Below are positions 27,290 to 36,728 of a stretch of DNA of 64,000 nucleotides, one piece after another. A model generated the notes under the pieces. That model saw only the letters and a list, made by a program, of their open reading frames with translations. It searched no databases and was not told the origin of the DNA. Position 1 is the first letter of the stretch. Each line of letters begins with the position of its first letter. Source of the DNA: Chitinophaga cymbidii (lineage in GTDB: Bacteria > Bacteroidota > Bacteroidia > Chitinophagales > Chitinophagaceae); contig NZ_BKAU01000001.1 of the NCBI RefSeq assembly GCF_007992715.1, positions 1,860,001-1,924,000 of the forward strand. Reading direction: 5' to 3'. Made by a program: the position numbers and the translations under genes.

Positions 27290-27323
27290 AAAAAGAGGCT
27301 GTATCGATTGTTGATACAGCCTC
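27290..27323 (-). terminator. Rho-independent terminator after ricT
   Basis: GAGGCTGTATC (27295-27305) pairs perfectly with GATACAGCCTC (27313-27323). On the minus strand the stem is followed by five T. Confidence 0.9.
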
Positions 27324-27351
27324 ATCCTATAATACGGTCTGATGGTAACTT

Positions 27352-28953
27352 TTATTGTTTGGCATCCGGTTTCCGTGGCGGCCGGTTGCGGTTCCTGTTG
27401 TTACCGCCTTGTCCGCCAGGCTGTTGCGGTTTGGGCTCACGCGGCTCACGTGGTTCGCGCGGCTCCCGGTTTTCGGGGCGCGGAGGGCGCTGTTCGCGGC
27501 CTTCCCGTTGTTGCGGGCCTTGCTCACGTTTTTGTTCACCGCGGTTCTGGCGTTGTTCGCCACCTTGCGGCTGCTCACGTTTCTGCCCTTGCTGTTCGCG
27601 CCTGTCGCCTTTCTGATCCGGACGGTCAGGACGATCGGGGCGCTGCTGCTGTTGCGGGCGTTCGCCGCCTTTTTGCTGCGGGCGTCCTCCTTCACGGGGC
27701 GGTTTCTGCTGGCGGTTATCCTGCCCACGTTGCCGTTGCTGCTCTTTTTGCTCGCCGCGGGGCTTTTGCTCTTGCTGTTTTTGTCCCCCTTTGCCTTTAT
27801 TGTCTTTCTGCTGTTGCTCTTTGTGTTTCTCGCGGGATTTCTGCTTGCGCTTCTGCGAGGCTTTTTCCAGTGAACGAAGGCTGATCTGGCCTACCACGTC
27901 CGCAAAACCAAGATCGGTTTCCTTGGGTTTGGTGGTCACCACTTCCACGGCTTTCAGCTCTTCCGGCTTGATCCCCTGCTTGTTCTGCTGGCGGATCTCC
28001 TTCACGCGGGAAATGGTCAGCGGGTATTGCTTGCTGCTGTTGTCGTAGGAATACCACATCAGGCTCTTGAAGATATCGCGCTTCTGCAAGGTGGCCTTGC
28101 CGCCGGAGGTTTCTATGGTATCGCAGTCGTCGGGGAAATCTTTCAGGGCGTCCAGGTAAGTGTCCAGCTCATAGTTGAGGCAGCATTTGAGGCGGCCGCA
28201 CTGGCCGGAAAGCTTGGCCTGGTTGATGGAAAGGTTCTGGTAACGCGCCGCGGTGGTGTTCACGGATTTAAAATCGGTGAGCCAGGTGGAGCAGCAAAGC
28301 TCGCGGCCGCAGCTGCCGATGCCGCCTACCTTGCCGGCTTCCTGGCGGGCGCCGATCTGGCGCATTTCCACCTTCACCCGGAATTCGGAGGCATAGATCT
28401 TGATCAATTCACGGAAGTCCACACGGTCGTCCGCCGTATAGAAAAAAGTGGCTTTACGGCCATCGGCCTGAATTTCCACTTCAGCCAGCTTCATTTCCAG
28501 CCCAAGATTGCGGGCGATCACACGCGCTTTGATAAGGGCGTCATGCTCGCGTTTCTTGTTCTCGGACATGCGGTTCATATCTTCCTGAGACGCGCGGCGC
28601 AGCAGTTTTTTCACTTCGGGCGTATCTTCCACCCGTTTTTTCTTCATCTGCAACTTTACCAGCTCGCCGGTAAGGTTGACCATGCCAATATCAAAACCAC
28701 TAATGCCCTCCACGGCCACCATTTCGCCTTTTTCAAAGACCTGTTTGGTGGAATTGCGAAAGAAATCCTTGCGACTTCCGTTATTGAAACTAACTTCTAA
28801 AATGTCAAATGGTGCTAAGCTATCACTCAAGGGTATATTGGACAACCAGTCGAACACGTTCAATCTGTTACAACCTCCGCTGCTGCATCCTCCATTACTC
28901 TTGCATCCCGACGGCTTCCCTTCCGCACCCGTACCACATCCGGCACAAGCCAT
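27352..28953 (-). CDS. ricT: PSP1-domain protein, RicT-like, with long Gln/Arg/Pro-rich tail
   Basis: This is a 533-residue protein. A Cys-rich start (CAGCGTG, CKSNGGCSSGGC) precedes a PSP1 C-terminal-type domain (about 45-250) with GKVGGIGSCGRELCCSTWL and GRLKCCLNYE, the Cys pattern of RicT/YaaT. In Bacillus RicT works with RicA and RicF as an iron-sulfur complex affecting RNase Y; I see no such partners here. The last 160 residues or so are low complexity, rich in Gln, Arg, Glu and Pro (repeats such as EPREPREPREP), and probably disordered. It lies 133 bases downstream of holB, a common pairing. Confidence 0.88.
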   Translation of the reverse strand: MACAGCGTGAEGKPSGCKSNGGCSSGGCNRLNVFDWLSNIPLSDSLAPFDILEVSFNNGSRKDFFRNSTKQVFEKGEMVAVEGISGFDIGMVNLTGELVKLQMKKKRVEDTPEVKKLLRRASQEDMNRMSENKKREHDALIKARVIARNLGLEMKLAEVEIQADGRKATFFYTADDRVDFRELIKIYASEFRVKVEMRQIGARQEAGKVGGIGSCGRELCCSTWLTDFKSVNTTAARYQNLSINQAKLSGQCGRLKCCLNYELDTYLDALKDFPDDCDTIETSGGKATLQKRDIFKSLMWYSYDNSSKQYPLTISRVKEIRQQNKQGIKPEELKAVEVVTTKPKETDLGFADVVGQISLRSLEKASQKRKQKSREKHKEQQQKDNKGKGGQKQQEQKPRGEQKEQQRQRGQDNRQQKPPREGGRPQQKGGERPQQQQRPDRPDRPDQKGDRREQQGQKREQPQGGEQRQNRGEQKREQGPQQREGREQRPPRPENREPREPREPREPKPQQPGGQGGNNRNRNRPPRKPDAKQ

Positions 28954-29061
28954 ATATTACGGTTTATTTTTTTATGAAAAAATGATTATCCCTGCATTCC
29001 CAGGTCACTAAAAGTACATATTTACTTTCATAATCAAAAGTGAGCATAGGGAATGAAGGGA

Positions 29062-29069
29062 CAAAGGTA
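29062..29069 (-). promoter_or_regulatory. Candidate ricT -7 element
   Basis: The complement reads TACCTTTG, matching TAnnTTTG, just after the holB stop. No good -33 element is visible. It would give ricT its own promoter with a leader of about 100 bases. Confidence 0.4.
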
Positions 29070-29086
29070 AGGGAAATTGTTGATAG

Positions 29087-30223
29087 CTAGACCGGCAGGG
29101 GCTTTCCCTTAAAAATGTACTGCAGGCGGATGGACAGCGCATGGAAGAGGATCTTGCCGTTGGCGTTCCTTTCAATATGATAGAAAGCATTGTCCAGCGC
29201 CTCCATCAGCTGCTGCATCTGCCCGAGATCGGCCAGTTTTTTAAGTTTTTCCGCAAAATCCACCTCTTCGTCCGAGAAGGCCAGCTGGCTTTTGTCCATA
29301 TACTGCAGGCGGAGGCTGTGTTCGAGCACATTGATAAAGTACCGGAGGAACTGTTTCTGATTTTCGCGGCCCATTTTGGCGCTGGCGATGTTATCCACCC
29401 ATTCCTGCAACCCTTTCCGGTTTTGCATGAAAATGCAATTGAGCCAGGCGCGCAACATTTCGTGGTAATCGTTGTCGGAATGTTGCAGCAGTTGCAGCGC
29501 TTCGCGGTAATTGCCGGAAGCGATGGTGGCGATCTGCCGGGCGCGTTGTTCCGGCGCCTGGTTACGTTCCGTGAGGGCTTTTACCACGTCGTTTTTCGAC
29601 AGGGGATTTATTTTGATGAGTTGCGTGCGGGAGAGGATGGTGGCCAGTATTTGTTCCTGGTTTTCGGCTACCAGTATAAAAATGGTTTGGGCCGGCGGCT
29701 CTTCTATCAGCTTCAGCAGGCGGTTGCCTTCATTGCCGAGGTATTCCGGCATCCACATCAGCAGTATCTTGAAGGGGCTTTCGAAGCTTTTCAGGCTGAG
29801 TTTGCGGATGATGTCCTGGCATTCATGCGCGGTGATATTGCCCTGTTTGTTTTCTGCCCCGATGAACTGCAGCCAGTCGTACGCATTGCCATAAGGCTGC
29901 TGCGCGATGAACTCCCGCCACTCGGCGGCATAGTCGCTGCTGAGGGGCTTGTCGCCGGCTTTACGGGGGATAACGGGATAGGAGAAATGAATATCCGGAT
30001 GAATATACTGAGCGGCTTTCTTGCAGGCGGCGCATTCACCGCAGGCGTCCTGCTCCCGGCGGTCTTCACACACGAGGTATTGCGCAAAAGCAAGCCCTAC
30101 GGGCAATCCCCCGGCGCCTTCGGGCGCCAGCATGATCATGGCGTGACTGAGACGGTTATGTGTAACGGCATGCAGCAGCTGTTGCCGCGTTGCATCCTGC
30201 CCGATGATGTCTGAAAAATACAT
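29087..30223 (-). CDS. holB: DNA polymerase III delta-prime subunit
   Basis: This 378-residue clamp-loader subunit shows the AAA+ N-terminal domain with start YFSDIIGQDATRQQL. The zinc Cys set is C52, C61, C64, C67 (DACGECAACKK). In place of Walker A it has PEGAGGLP without the Lys, which fits the delta-prime subunit's inability to hydrolyse ATP. NEGNRLLKLIEEPP and FILVAENQEQILATILSRTQ match sensor-1/SRC-type segments, SRC being reduced to SRT. The gene starts a unit of holB followed by ricT. Confidence 0.92.
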   Translation of the reverse strand: MYFSDIIGQDATRQQLLHAVTHNRLSHAMIMLAPEGAGGLPVGLAFAQYLVCEDRREQDACGECAACKKAAQYIHPDIHFSYPVIPRKAGDKPLSSDYAAEWREFIAQQPYGNAYDWLQFIGAENKQGNITAHECQDIIRKLSLKSFESPFKILLMWMPEYLGNEGNRLLKLIEEPPAQTIFILVAENQEQILATILSRTQLIKINPLSKNDVVKALTERNQAPEQRARQIATIASGNYREALQLLQHSDNDYHEMLRAWLNCIFMQNRKGLQEWVDNIASAKMGRENQKQFLRYFINVLEHSLRLQYMDKSQLAFSDEEVDFAEKLKKLADLGQMQQLMEALDNAFYHIERNANGKILFHALSIRLQYIFKGKPLPV

Positions 30224-30274
30224 GGGCGTAAAAATACTTCATTTTGCTATTCGGAAGGAGGATAACGCAGCGGC

Positions 30275-30814
30275 TTATTGTATGGAGAGAAAACAGACTT
30301 CCGAGAAATTGCCGGTGGCGGTCACTACCGGTTCAACGGTGCGGAGGTAATAGTTCCCCGACACGGTACGCCTTTCAATGTCTACGGCTGTGATGTTGAC
30401 GGACGCGGAGTCCGTTGTATGATACCGGTATTCCTGCCCGCGCCGTACGCCGATCAGTACGCGCCCGGTGGTATCGCTGCCGGCCTTCCGGGAATAGGTG
30501 TACAGGCGTACGCCAATGGAATCCATGCGCAGCTGGTCGTTACTGAAGGCGGAAACATCCGCTACGTTGATCACTACTTTGACCGTATCTATATATGCTT
30601 CCACACTGAGCAGCTTGAACCGGCCCATGCTGCCGGCGGGCCGGAGGAGGGTGGAGCTGAGTATTTTCAGGGGATAGAACTGGTTGTTGACATGGATATT
30701 CGCCATTGAATTTTCGCAGTTTTGCAGCGAAGGATCATCGGATTTCGAGCAAGTGGCAAAAAACAGGATCACGCAGCCGAAGGCTACGGATAAGTACAGT
30801 AGGCGTTTGGTCAT
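30275..30814 (-). CDS. Lipoprotein of unknown function
   Basis: This 179-residue protein has a lipoprotein signal MTKRLLYLSVAFGCVILFFATC, probable lipidated Cys22, followed by SKSDD. The rest is beta-rich (FKLLSVEAYIDTVKVVINVAD, GNYYLRTVEPVVTATGNF). I do not recognise the family. It starts 6 bases after the glutathione peroxidase stop and is probably cotranscribed with it. Confidence 0.75.
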   Translation of the reverse strand: MTKRLLYLSVAFGCVILFFATCSKSDDPSLQNCENSMANIHVNNQFYPLKILSSTLLRPAGSMGRFKLLSVEAYIDTVKVVINVADVSAFSNDQLRMDSIGVRLYTYSRKAGSDTTGRVLIGVRRGQEYRYHTTDSASVNITAVDIERRTVSGNYYLRTVEPVVTATGNFSEVCFLSIQ

Positions 30815-30820
30815 GTATGG

Positions 30821-31342
30821 TTATTTTTCGATCGCGGCAATTATTTCCGGCGAATCCGGTTGCGTCCGGGGCTTGAAAACGGCTATCAGCTCGCCTTTTT
30901 CATCCAGCAGGTATTTCTGGAAGTTCCAGGTCACCTCTTCCGGATCAAACTGTTTTTCCCGGCTTTCTTCCTGCAGCCATTTGTACAAAGGGTGAATATC
31001 GTCCCCCTTCACGGAAATCTTGGCCGCCATCGGGAAAGTAACGGCGTATTCCTTTGTACAGAAGGCTTTGATCTCCTGGTTGGAGCCAGGTTCCTGCCCA
31101 CCGAAGTTGTTCGCCGGAAAACCGACGATCACCAGCTTATTTTTGTATTTCTTGTACAGCTTCTCCAACGCTGCGTATTGCGGCGTGTTCCCGCACATAG
31201 ACGCGGTGTTGACGATCAGTATCTTTTTGCCTTTGAATTTAGAGAAGTCTATCTTACCACCTTCCAGCGATTCCACCTTAAAATCGTAGACATTGCCGAA
31301 GGCGAATGAAAAGAACGCGGAGAGTAGTATTAATTTGAACAT
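30821..31342 (-). CDS. Secreted glutathione peroxidase family protein
   Basis: This 173-residue thiol peroxidase has a signal peptide (MFKLILLSAFFSFAFG). The catalytic tetrad is visible: Cys50 in NTASMCG, Gln83 in GGQEPG, and Trp139-Asn140 in VTWNFQKYLL. Cys replaces the selenocysteine of animal enzymes, and Cys95 (KAFCTKEY) is the expected resolving Cys of thioredoxin-dependent types. It probably detoxifies hydroperoxides in the periplasm with thioredoxin-like reductants. It lies between recR (64 bases upstream) and a lipoprotein gene. Confidence 0.92.
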   Translation of the reverse strand: MFKLILLSAFFSFAFGNVYDFKVESLEGGKIDFSKFKGKKILIVNTASMCGNTPQYAALEKLYKKYKNKLVIVGFPANNFGGQEPGSNQEIKAFCTKEYAVTFPMAAKISVKGDDIHPLYKWLQEESREKQFDPEEVTWNFQKYLLDEKGELIAVFKPRTQPDSPEIIAAIEK

Positions 31343-31406
31343 GGCACGGATGATTTACATTGTATATCATAAAGTTAAACAACCTTGCTGTAAAATCCAT
31401 GTTATT

Positions 31407-32033
31407 CTACCGTGATCCCTGCTGCAGGTAATTTTCCAGCGGCAGGCGGTTGGTCAGGGAGCGGGCCAGCGTCATTTCGTCCGCATATTCCAGCTCACCG
31501 CCGAATGCGATGCCCCGGGCGATGGTGGTGATCTTCACCGGCCATTCCTTCAGCTTTTTGGAAAGATAGTAGATGGTGGTATCGCCTTCGATGGTGGGGC
31601 TGAGGGCCATGATGACTTCTTCCACGCCCTGCTGCTGCACTCTTTCCACGAGGCTGTGGATGTTCAGCTGCTCGGGACCGATGCCGTCTATCGGGGAGAT
31701 GATGCCGCCGAGCACATGGTACACGCCGTTGAACTGCTGGGTGTTCTCGATGGCGATCACATCGCGGATGCTTTCCACCACGCACACCACGTTCGTATGC
31801 CGCGCGGGATTGGCGCAGATGCTGCAGGTTTCATCGTCAGACACGTTGTGGCAATGTTTGCAGAATTTGATCTGCCTGCGCATGCGCGCTACCGTTTCGG
31901 AGAACAGCTCCACCTGTGCCGTATCCTGCTTGAGCAGGTGCAGCACCAGTCTTAACGCTGTTTTCTTGCCCACACCCGGCAGCCTGGCAAATTCATTAAC
32001 GGCATTTTCTATCAATGCGGAGGAAAAGATCAT
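31407..32033 (-). CDS. recR: Recombination protein RecR
   Basis: This 208-residue RecFOR-pathway protein loads RecA on gapped DNA. It has an N-terminal HhH (FARLPGVGKKTALRLVLHLL), a zinc finger with C58, C61, C70 and C73 (CKHCHNVSDDETCSIC), and a Toprim domain (VCVVESIRDVIAIENT, ALSPTIEGDTTIYYL) ending with the Walker-like IARGIAFGGELEYADEMTL. Length and motif order are standard. It lies 19 bases after an Ig-like lipoprotein gene. Confidence 0.97.
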   Translation of the reverse strand: MIFSSALIENAVNEFARLPGVGKKTALRLVLHLLKQDTAQVELFSETVARMRRQIKFCKHCHNVSDDETCSICANPARHTNVVCVVESIRDVIAIENTQQFNGVYHVLGGIISPIDGIGPEQLNIHSLVERVQQQGVEEVIMALSPTIEGDTTIYYLSKKLKEWPVKITTIARGIAFGGELEYADEMTLARSLTNRLPLENYLQQGSR

Positions 32034-32052
32034 GTCACAAAGTTACAGATAA

Positions 32053-33510
32053 CTATAGATTCACGTTAACGGGTACCGTCCAGTTCTTTTTGATGTTGAT
32101 CACGTCCCGGATGGGGAATACTATTTCCGGCTGTCTGCGGGGCTTGCGGTAGTAGGCGCCGGTGTCCCAGATGCCGTTGCCGTCGGTGTCAACGAGCACG
32201 CGGATCTCGTATTCGCCGGGCTGGACCAGTCCGCGTTCCCAGGCGCCGTTGCGGATCACGCCGGAGTATTTGATCTCTTTGTTGGATACCATCTGCACCA
32301 CGAACTGGTAGCCGGTGTCCGCCGGCAACACCCTGCGGGCGCTGTCCCCGATGGTGAGCTTCACCTTCACGATCCCGTAATCGTCCAGCCCTTTTGCCGC
32401 AAAGTCAATGGTATCGGCTTTGGCCGCCTGGCCGGAGGTGTCTGTGGCAAACCCTTCCGGCAGAATGAGCCGGTAAGGCTTGGAGGGCTTCCAGTCGTAC
32501 GCCAGCTTGAAATTTTTCGCGGTGGTATCCGCCCGGTGGAAAGCAAAGGTCACCGGTTTGAAGGTGGTGTCTTCCTGCAGCAGTATCCGCGAGGAGTCGA
32601 TCGTGCTCAAAGGCAGGTTGAACTGCAGCACGAGGGAATCGCCCAGTTCCTGCTTGCCGCTGCTGAGCACGGCGCTGGCCTGCAGCTTTGGCTTCCGCGC
32701 GGGCTTTTTGTTGGCGGCGGAGCGGGGCTCTTCTTCCACGGGCTCTGGCGGTTCTTCGGGGTACAGCACGGTATCTCTTTCCTTGAAGAGCGCCAGGTTT
32801 ATGTCGCTGAGATTTTCAGTGAGATGTACGAGGCTGTCGGAATACGCGATCAGCTCCGTGGGCTGTGTGTATTGAAAATCCCGGTCTTCTTCCTTGAGGG
32901 CGAAAATGCGGTAGGTGCCGGGTTTCAGGTTTTTGAAACGATAGATGCCGCTACCCTTGGTCTTTGCCACGTAGAGCGGTTTCTCTTTGGACACGGCGGA
33001 ATCTTCCAGGTTGGCATACAGCATCACGGCCACGTTGCTGTCCGGCAGGCCGGTTTCCGCGGTGATCAGCTTGCCGGTGAGCTGCAGGGAATCCAGGTAG
33101 GTGCCGGTGGACACTACGTACTGGAAATCTTCTATCGGGTTGCGCTCGTTCACGTCCTTCACGGCATCGCCGAAGTTGAAGGTATACGTGGTATTGGGCT
33201 GCAGGGAGTCTTTGATCTCTATGGTGATGGTGCGCAGCTTGGCCGTGATGGTGGGTGTACGTTTGAGGGTGGGGGAAACGATGAGCTTTTCGATCACATT
33301 GTCCAGCTCCACATACTCATTGAACCGGAACACCACCTGCTTACTGGAAAAATTCAGCGACGAGTCCTTCGGCGCAACGCCCATCAGGCGCGGGGGCAGG
33401 GTGTCCCTGGGCCCGCCGCCCGGCGGCACGATGTTCGCGCATTGGGAAAGGCAACTGCATATAGCCAGTACGATCAGTGAGCAAATCCAGCCCCGGAGAT
33501 TCAGATTCAT
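32053..33510 (-). CDS. Lipoprotein with Ig-like (Big_5) and carboxypeptidase-regulatory-like domains
   Basis: This 485-residue lipoprotein has a hydrophobic N terminus with possible lipid Cys in ICSCLSQCAN. The following PPGGGPRDTLPPRLMGVAPKD and FRFNEYVEL are typical of a Bacteroidota Ig-like (Big_5) domain that starts with a proline-rich linker. A second beta-sandwich (about 145-225) has GSGIYRFKNLKPGTYRIFAL. A Lys/Arg/Pro linker (about 265-285) leads to further beta-rich sequence ending near WTVPVNVNL. Function is unknown. It lies between the helicase and recR. Confidence 0.85.
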   Translation of the reverse strand: MNLNLRGWICSLIVLAICSCLSQCANIVPPGGGPRDTLPPRLMGVAPKDSSLNFSSKQVVFRFNEYVELDNVIEKLIVSPTLKRTPTITAKLRTITIEIKDSLQPNTTYTFNFGDAVKDVNERNPIEDFQYVVSTGTYLDSLQLTGKLITAETGLPDSNVAVMLYANLEDSAVSKEKPLYVAKTKGSGIYRFKNLKPGTYRIFALKEEDRDFQYTQPTELIAYSDSLVHLTENLSDINLALFKERDTVLYPEEPPEPVEEEPRSAANKKPARKPKLQASAVLSSGKQELGDSLVLQFNLPLSTIDSSRILLQEDTTFKPVTFAFHRADTTAKNFKLAYDWKPSKPYRLILPEGFATDTSGQAAKADTIDFAAKGLDDYGIVKVKLTIGDSARRVLPADTGYQFVVQMVSNKEIKYSGVIRNGAWERGLVQPGEYEIRVLVDTDGNGIWDTGAYYRKPRRQPEIVFPIRDVINIKKNWTVPVNVNL

Positions 33511-33563
33511 TTTTTCCTAACCTGTGAATTAAATTTAAGTGCAAACTTACTGTTTGTTACCGA

Positions 33564-36500
33564 TTATTCTTCTTCCTCCTCTTCCACCAGCGAATGCAGC
33601 GCCACCTGCAGCTTGTTGTCCTTCACGAAATTGCACCATTTGCAATCATCCTTTCCGCAACCGGTATAGAATTCCTTGTTCTGGATCTTCGCCCAGGTGT
33701 CTGTGATCTGCTGGGTGACAGTGGTGGTATCCTGCGGAGTGATGGTGATCTTCTCCCGGAAATATTCTTTTTGTTTGTTCGGCTCAATGAAATCAAATTC
33801 CGTGCTAACCACCTGCCAGTTCTTCTGTTTGTAATTATCTAACAAAATTTTATAAAATACGCCCTGCCGCCAGTAGTCGCCGCCATCCGGGTTACGCTCG
33901 TTGGGCGGATCGAATTTCTTTAGGTCTTTCTTCGTTTTTTCAAAGTCGCCCGTTTTATAATCCACCACGTTCACTTCCTTCCCGTTGAATTCCAGCTTGT
34001 CGATCTTGCCTTTCACGGGCACGCCGTTCACGATCACGTTGCGGATGTTCCGCTCGATGCTCACCACTTTATTCCAGGAATCGATGTACTTGTCGTAATA
34101 CGCCGTTAAAATATCCTTCCCGTATTCCATCCTTCTTTCAAACGCCTCCCTTGTGAAGCATTCGCGGTTGCGCAGCATGCTGTAGGAGAAATCGCGGATG
34201 AACTCTTCTTTGGACGGGAAGATGTTGTTGTTGTTCTGCATTTTCTGGAAAAGCTTTTCCAGCGCGAAGTGCACGGCGGAGCCGAATTCCGTGCTTTCGG
34301 AACGGCCTACGGGCACCCGTACGAGGTTCTGGTAGAAGAAGGCGAGTGGACAACGGAGGTAGTTGTTGAGCGCGGTCACGTTCATGACGAAGTTGCTCAG
34401 CAGGGTGTCGATAAAAAGCTGGTCCACTTTCTCGATCTCCGGCGCGGACTCCTTGCCGTATTGCAGTATCTCGAACTGGAAGAGGTCTTCTTCCGGTAAA
34501 ACGATCTTTTGTTCGGGGAGGATGTGCGATTGCAGTATTTCGGAGATGAACATGCTTGGCTCCAGCGGTTTGCCGTCCTGCCGGAACTCCGGGTAGCTGA
34601 TGAACAGGTACTTTTCCGCGCGGGTCATCGCCACATAAAAAAGCCGGCGCAGCTCCTGTTCGTCGGTAGACGTGGCTTGTGTGGAGAAAACGGTATCGGG
34701 GAAATTGAAGCCCGAGGCACTGCGTTTCTTCTTTTCCCAGAGATGGGAGTTGGTGCCGGCCATGAACACATATTCAAATTCCAGCCCTTTGGCGCCGTGC
34801 GCCGTGAGCAGGTTCACGCCCTTTTCATTGCCTGCTACTTGTACCAGAGGGATGGGCAGGCTGTTGCTTTCCATGAGGGACACGGTTTCCATCAGGGTGA
34901 TGATGTTCAGGTCCGGGTTGCGGTGCGTTTCTTCTTTCACAAAGTCGAACAGCGCCTGCAGCATTTTCATCAGCCAGATCTTTTCCGGCGAGGCCATGAC
35001 GTAGGAAAGGATGCCGCCTTCGCTGACGATTTCGGCGAACAGCTGCTGAAGGGTAATGTTGTGGGCGTCGCCGATCCATTTCTCAAGGAGGTTGCCGAGG
35101 CGCATGGCTTCGTCGTGCGGGGCGAGGGAGAAGAGCGTAGGGTTGCGGGTCTTGTTCCAGTCCTGCAGGTATTTGCGGATGGAGGTCTTCTCGCTGTACC
35201 CTTTCTCCGCCACTTCTATGCTGATGCGCGCCGCTTCGATGGGCGGCAGCCTGTAGAAGTCATAGTGCATGATCTCGAACAGCAGGTCGTCACCGCTGTA
35301 GGGCGTTTCCAGCTCATTGGCGATGTACTGCAGGATGTGTATCACTTTGCGGGCGAAGGGCTGTTCGAAAAGATTGATGTTGCGTTTGGAATAAAAGGGG
35401 AGCTGCTTCAGGCGGAAGTATTGCGCCAGCTCTTCGCCGTATCTGTTCTCTTTGTAGATGACGGCGATCTTGCCGGGCTGCACGCCCATTTGCAGCAGCT
35501 GTTCCACTTCCAGGGTGATGGCGGCCATTTCATCGCGCGGGGTGTTGTACCGGCGGATGACGGGCGGAATGTCCAGCCCGTTGAGCTTGCCATTAGCCGC
35601 CACCAGCTGCTTGCTCAGGCCGGGCAACTGGTCTACCAGCCGGGAGCCTTTGTTGTTGCCGATGAGCGTCATGGACACGTCCAGCACGTTCTGCACGGAG
35701 CGGTAGTTTTGCGTGAGCACAACGGTGAGCAGGTCTTTTTCAAACCCTTCCGCAAACTGCTCCATGTTCTCGATATTGGCGCCCTGGAAGCGGTAGATGG
35801 ACTGGTCATCATCCCCCACCACGAACACGTTCGGCTTTTCTTCGCCCGCTGTCAGCAGCGAGATCAGCCGGTTCTGGGTACCGCTGGTATCCTGGTATTC
35901 ATCTACCAGTATATATTGGAACCGTTCCTTGTAATCGGCCAGCAGGTTGGGATTTTGCTCAAATGCCCGGATCACCCAGTTGATCATATCATCGAAATCA
36001 TAGCGGTTGGCCTTGTGCATCAGCTGCTGGAAGATGTCGAACTGCTCTACGGCGGCCAGCAGCCGCGCCATCTTTTCTTTTTCACCGTTGAGCTTGTCTT
36101 CTTTCAGATCGCCTTTTTTAAAGCGTCCGCTGGCTCTTTTATAGATAAAGTCCTCGCGCTCCGGCAGGCTTTCCACGTATGCTTCCACTTTTTCGCGGAT
36201 GAACGCCACGGTCCATCCTTCCCTTTTCATGGTAGAGAAAAGGTTGGCGAGGTTGCGCATGTCGAAATACACATCACCGCGGTAGCGCTTGAGCGGGTTG
36301 TCTTTGGAGAAGCCGTCGATGAGCGTTTTGAGCAGCTGTATCTTTTCGAGGTCGGAAATGGGGTCCAGTACGTTCTTTTCGAAGAGGGACAGGTTGTCCT
36401 GTATCACTTCATTACAAAAAGAGTGAAAGGTGTGGATGTTGACGCGGTAGGCATCCGGACCGATGAAATCCGTCAGCCGCTTGCGCATGGCCACGGTGCC

Positions 36501-36725
36501 GGCATCCGTATAGGTGAGGCAGAGAATGTTGTGCGGCAGGAAGTCCGTATCCCGCAGGATCTTGCCGATGCGGGATGCGAGTATCTGGGTTTTTCCCGTA
36601 CCGGGACCGGCGATCACCATCACGGGGCCTTCGGTGTTGTCCACCGCCAGCCGCTGGCGTTCATTCAGCCGGTTATACACCTCTTCGAACCGTTGATTAT
36701 ATTGTTGCGGATCTCTTGAATTCAT
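33564..36725 (-). CDS. UvrD-family helicase fused to PD-(D/E)XK nuclease with Fe-S-type Cys cluster
   Basis: This is a 1053-residue protein. Superfamily 1 helicase motifs are present: Walker A AGPGTGKT (39-46), ILCLTYTDAGTVAMRKRL, motif II YILVDEYQDTSGTQN, motif III VVGDDDQSIYRFQGA, motif IV LTQNYRS, and LLTAHGAKGLEFEYVF and LRRLFYVAMTRAEKYL in the second half. The C-terminal domain has VNVVDYKTGDF (RecB-type nuclease) and Cys residues in NYLRCPLAFFYQ and GCGKDDCKWCNF, the AddB-like 4Fe-4S arrangement. It is probably an end-resection or repair enzyme. It is followed after 53 bases by an Ig-like lipoprotein gene. Confidence 0.93.
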   Translation of the reverse strand: MNSRDPQQYNQRFEEVYNRLNERQRLAVDNTEGPVMVIAGPGTGKTQILASRIGKILRDTDFLPHNILCLTYTDAGTVAMRKRLTDFIGPDAYRVNIHTFHSFCNEVIQDNLSLFEKNVLDPISDLEKIQLLKTLIDGFSKDNPLKRYRGDVYFDMRNLANLFSTMKREGWTVAFIREKVEAYVESLPEREDFIYKRASGRFKKGDLKEDKLNGEKEKMARLLAAVEQFDIFQQLMHKANRYDFDDMINWVIRAFEQNPNLLADYKERFQYILVDEYQDTSGTQNRLISLLTAGEEKPNVFVVGDDDQSIYRFQGANIENMEQFAEGFEKDLLTVVLTQNYRSVQNVLDVSMTLIGNNKGSRLVDQLPGLSKQLVAANGKLNGLDIPPVIRRYNTPRDEMAAITLEVEQLLQMGVQPGKIAVIYKENRYGEELAQYFRLKQLPFYSKRNINLFEQPFARKVIHILQYIANELETPYSGDDLLFEIMHYDFYRLPPIEAARISIEVAEKGYSEKTSIRKYLQDWNKTRNPTLFSLAPHDEAMRLGNLLEKWIGDAHNITLQQLFAEIVSEGGILSYVMASPEKIWLMKMLQALFDFVKEETHRNPDLNIITLMETVSLMESNSLPIPLVQVAGNEKGVNLLTAHGAKGLEFEYVFMAGTNSHLWEKKKRSASGFNFPDTVFSTQATSTDEQELRRLFYVAMTRAEKYLFISYPEFRQDGKPLEPSMFISEILQSHILPEQKIVLPEEDLFQFEILQYGKESAPEIEKVDQLFIDTLLSNFVMNVTALNNYLRCPLAFFYQNLVRVPVGRSESTEFGSAVHFALEKLFQKMQNNNNIFPSKEEFIRDFSYSMLRNRECFTREAFERRMEYGKDILTAYYDKYIDSWNKVVSIERNIRNVIVNGVPVKGKIDKLEFNGKEVNVVDYKTGDFEKTKKDLKKFDPPNERNPDGGDYWRQGVFYKILLDNYKQKNWQVVSTEFDFIEPNKQKEYFREKITITPQDTTTVTQQITDTWAKIQNKEFYTGCGKDDCKWCNFVKDNKLQVALHSLVEEEEEE

Positions 36726-36728
36726 ATG

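Noticed and set aside
27308..27884. Several overlapping plus-strand frames opposite the ricT tail
   Set aside because: They result from the GC-rich, repetitive low-complexity tail of ricT; they are hydrophobic or Arg/Cys-rich nonsense with no conserved pattern.
34509..36719. A 736-codon open frame on the plus strand opposite the helicase gene
   Set aside because: It is antisense to an unmistakable UvrD-type helicase, has His/Val/Gln-rich sequence typical of shadow frames and no family motif.
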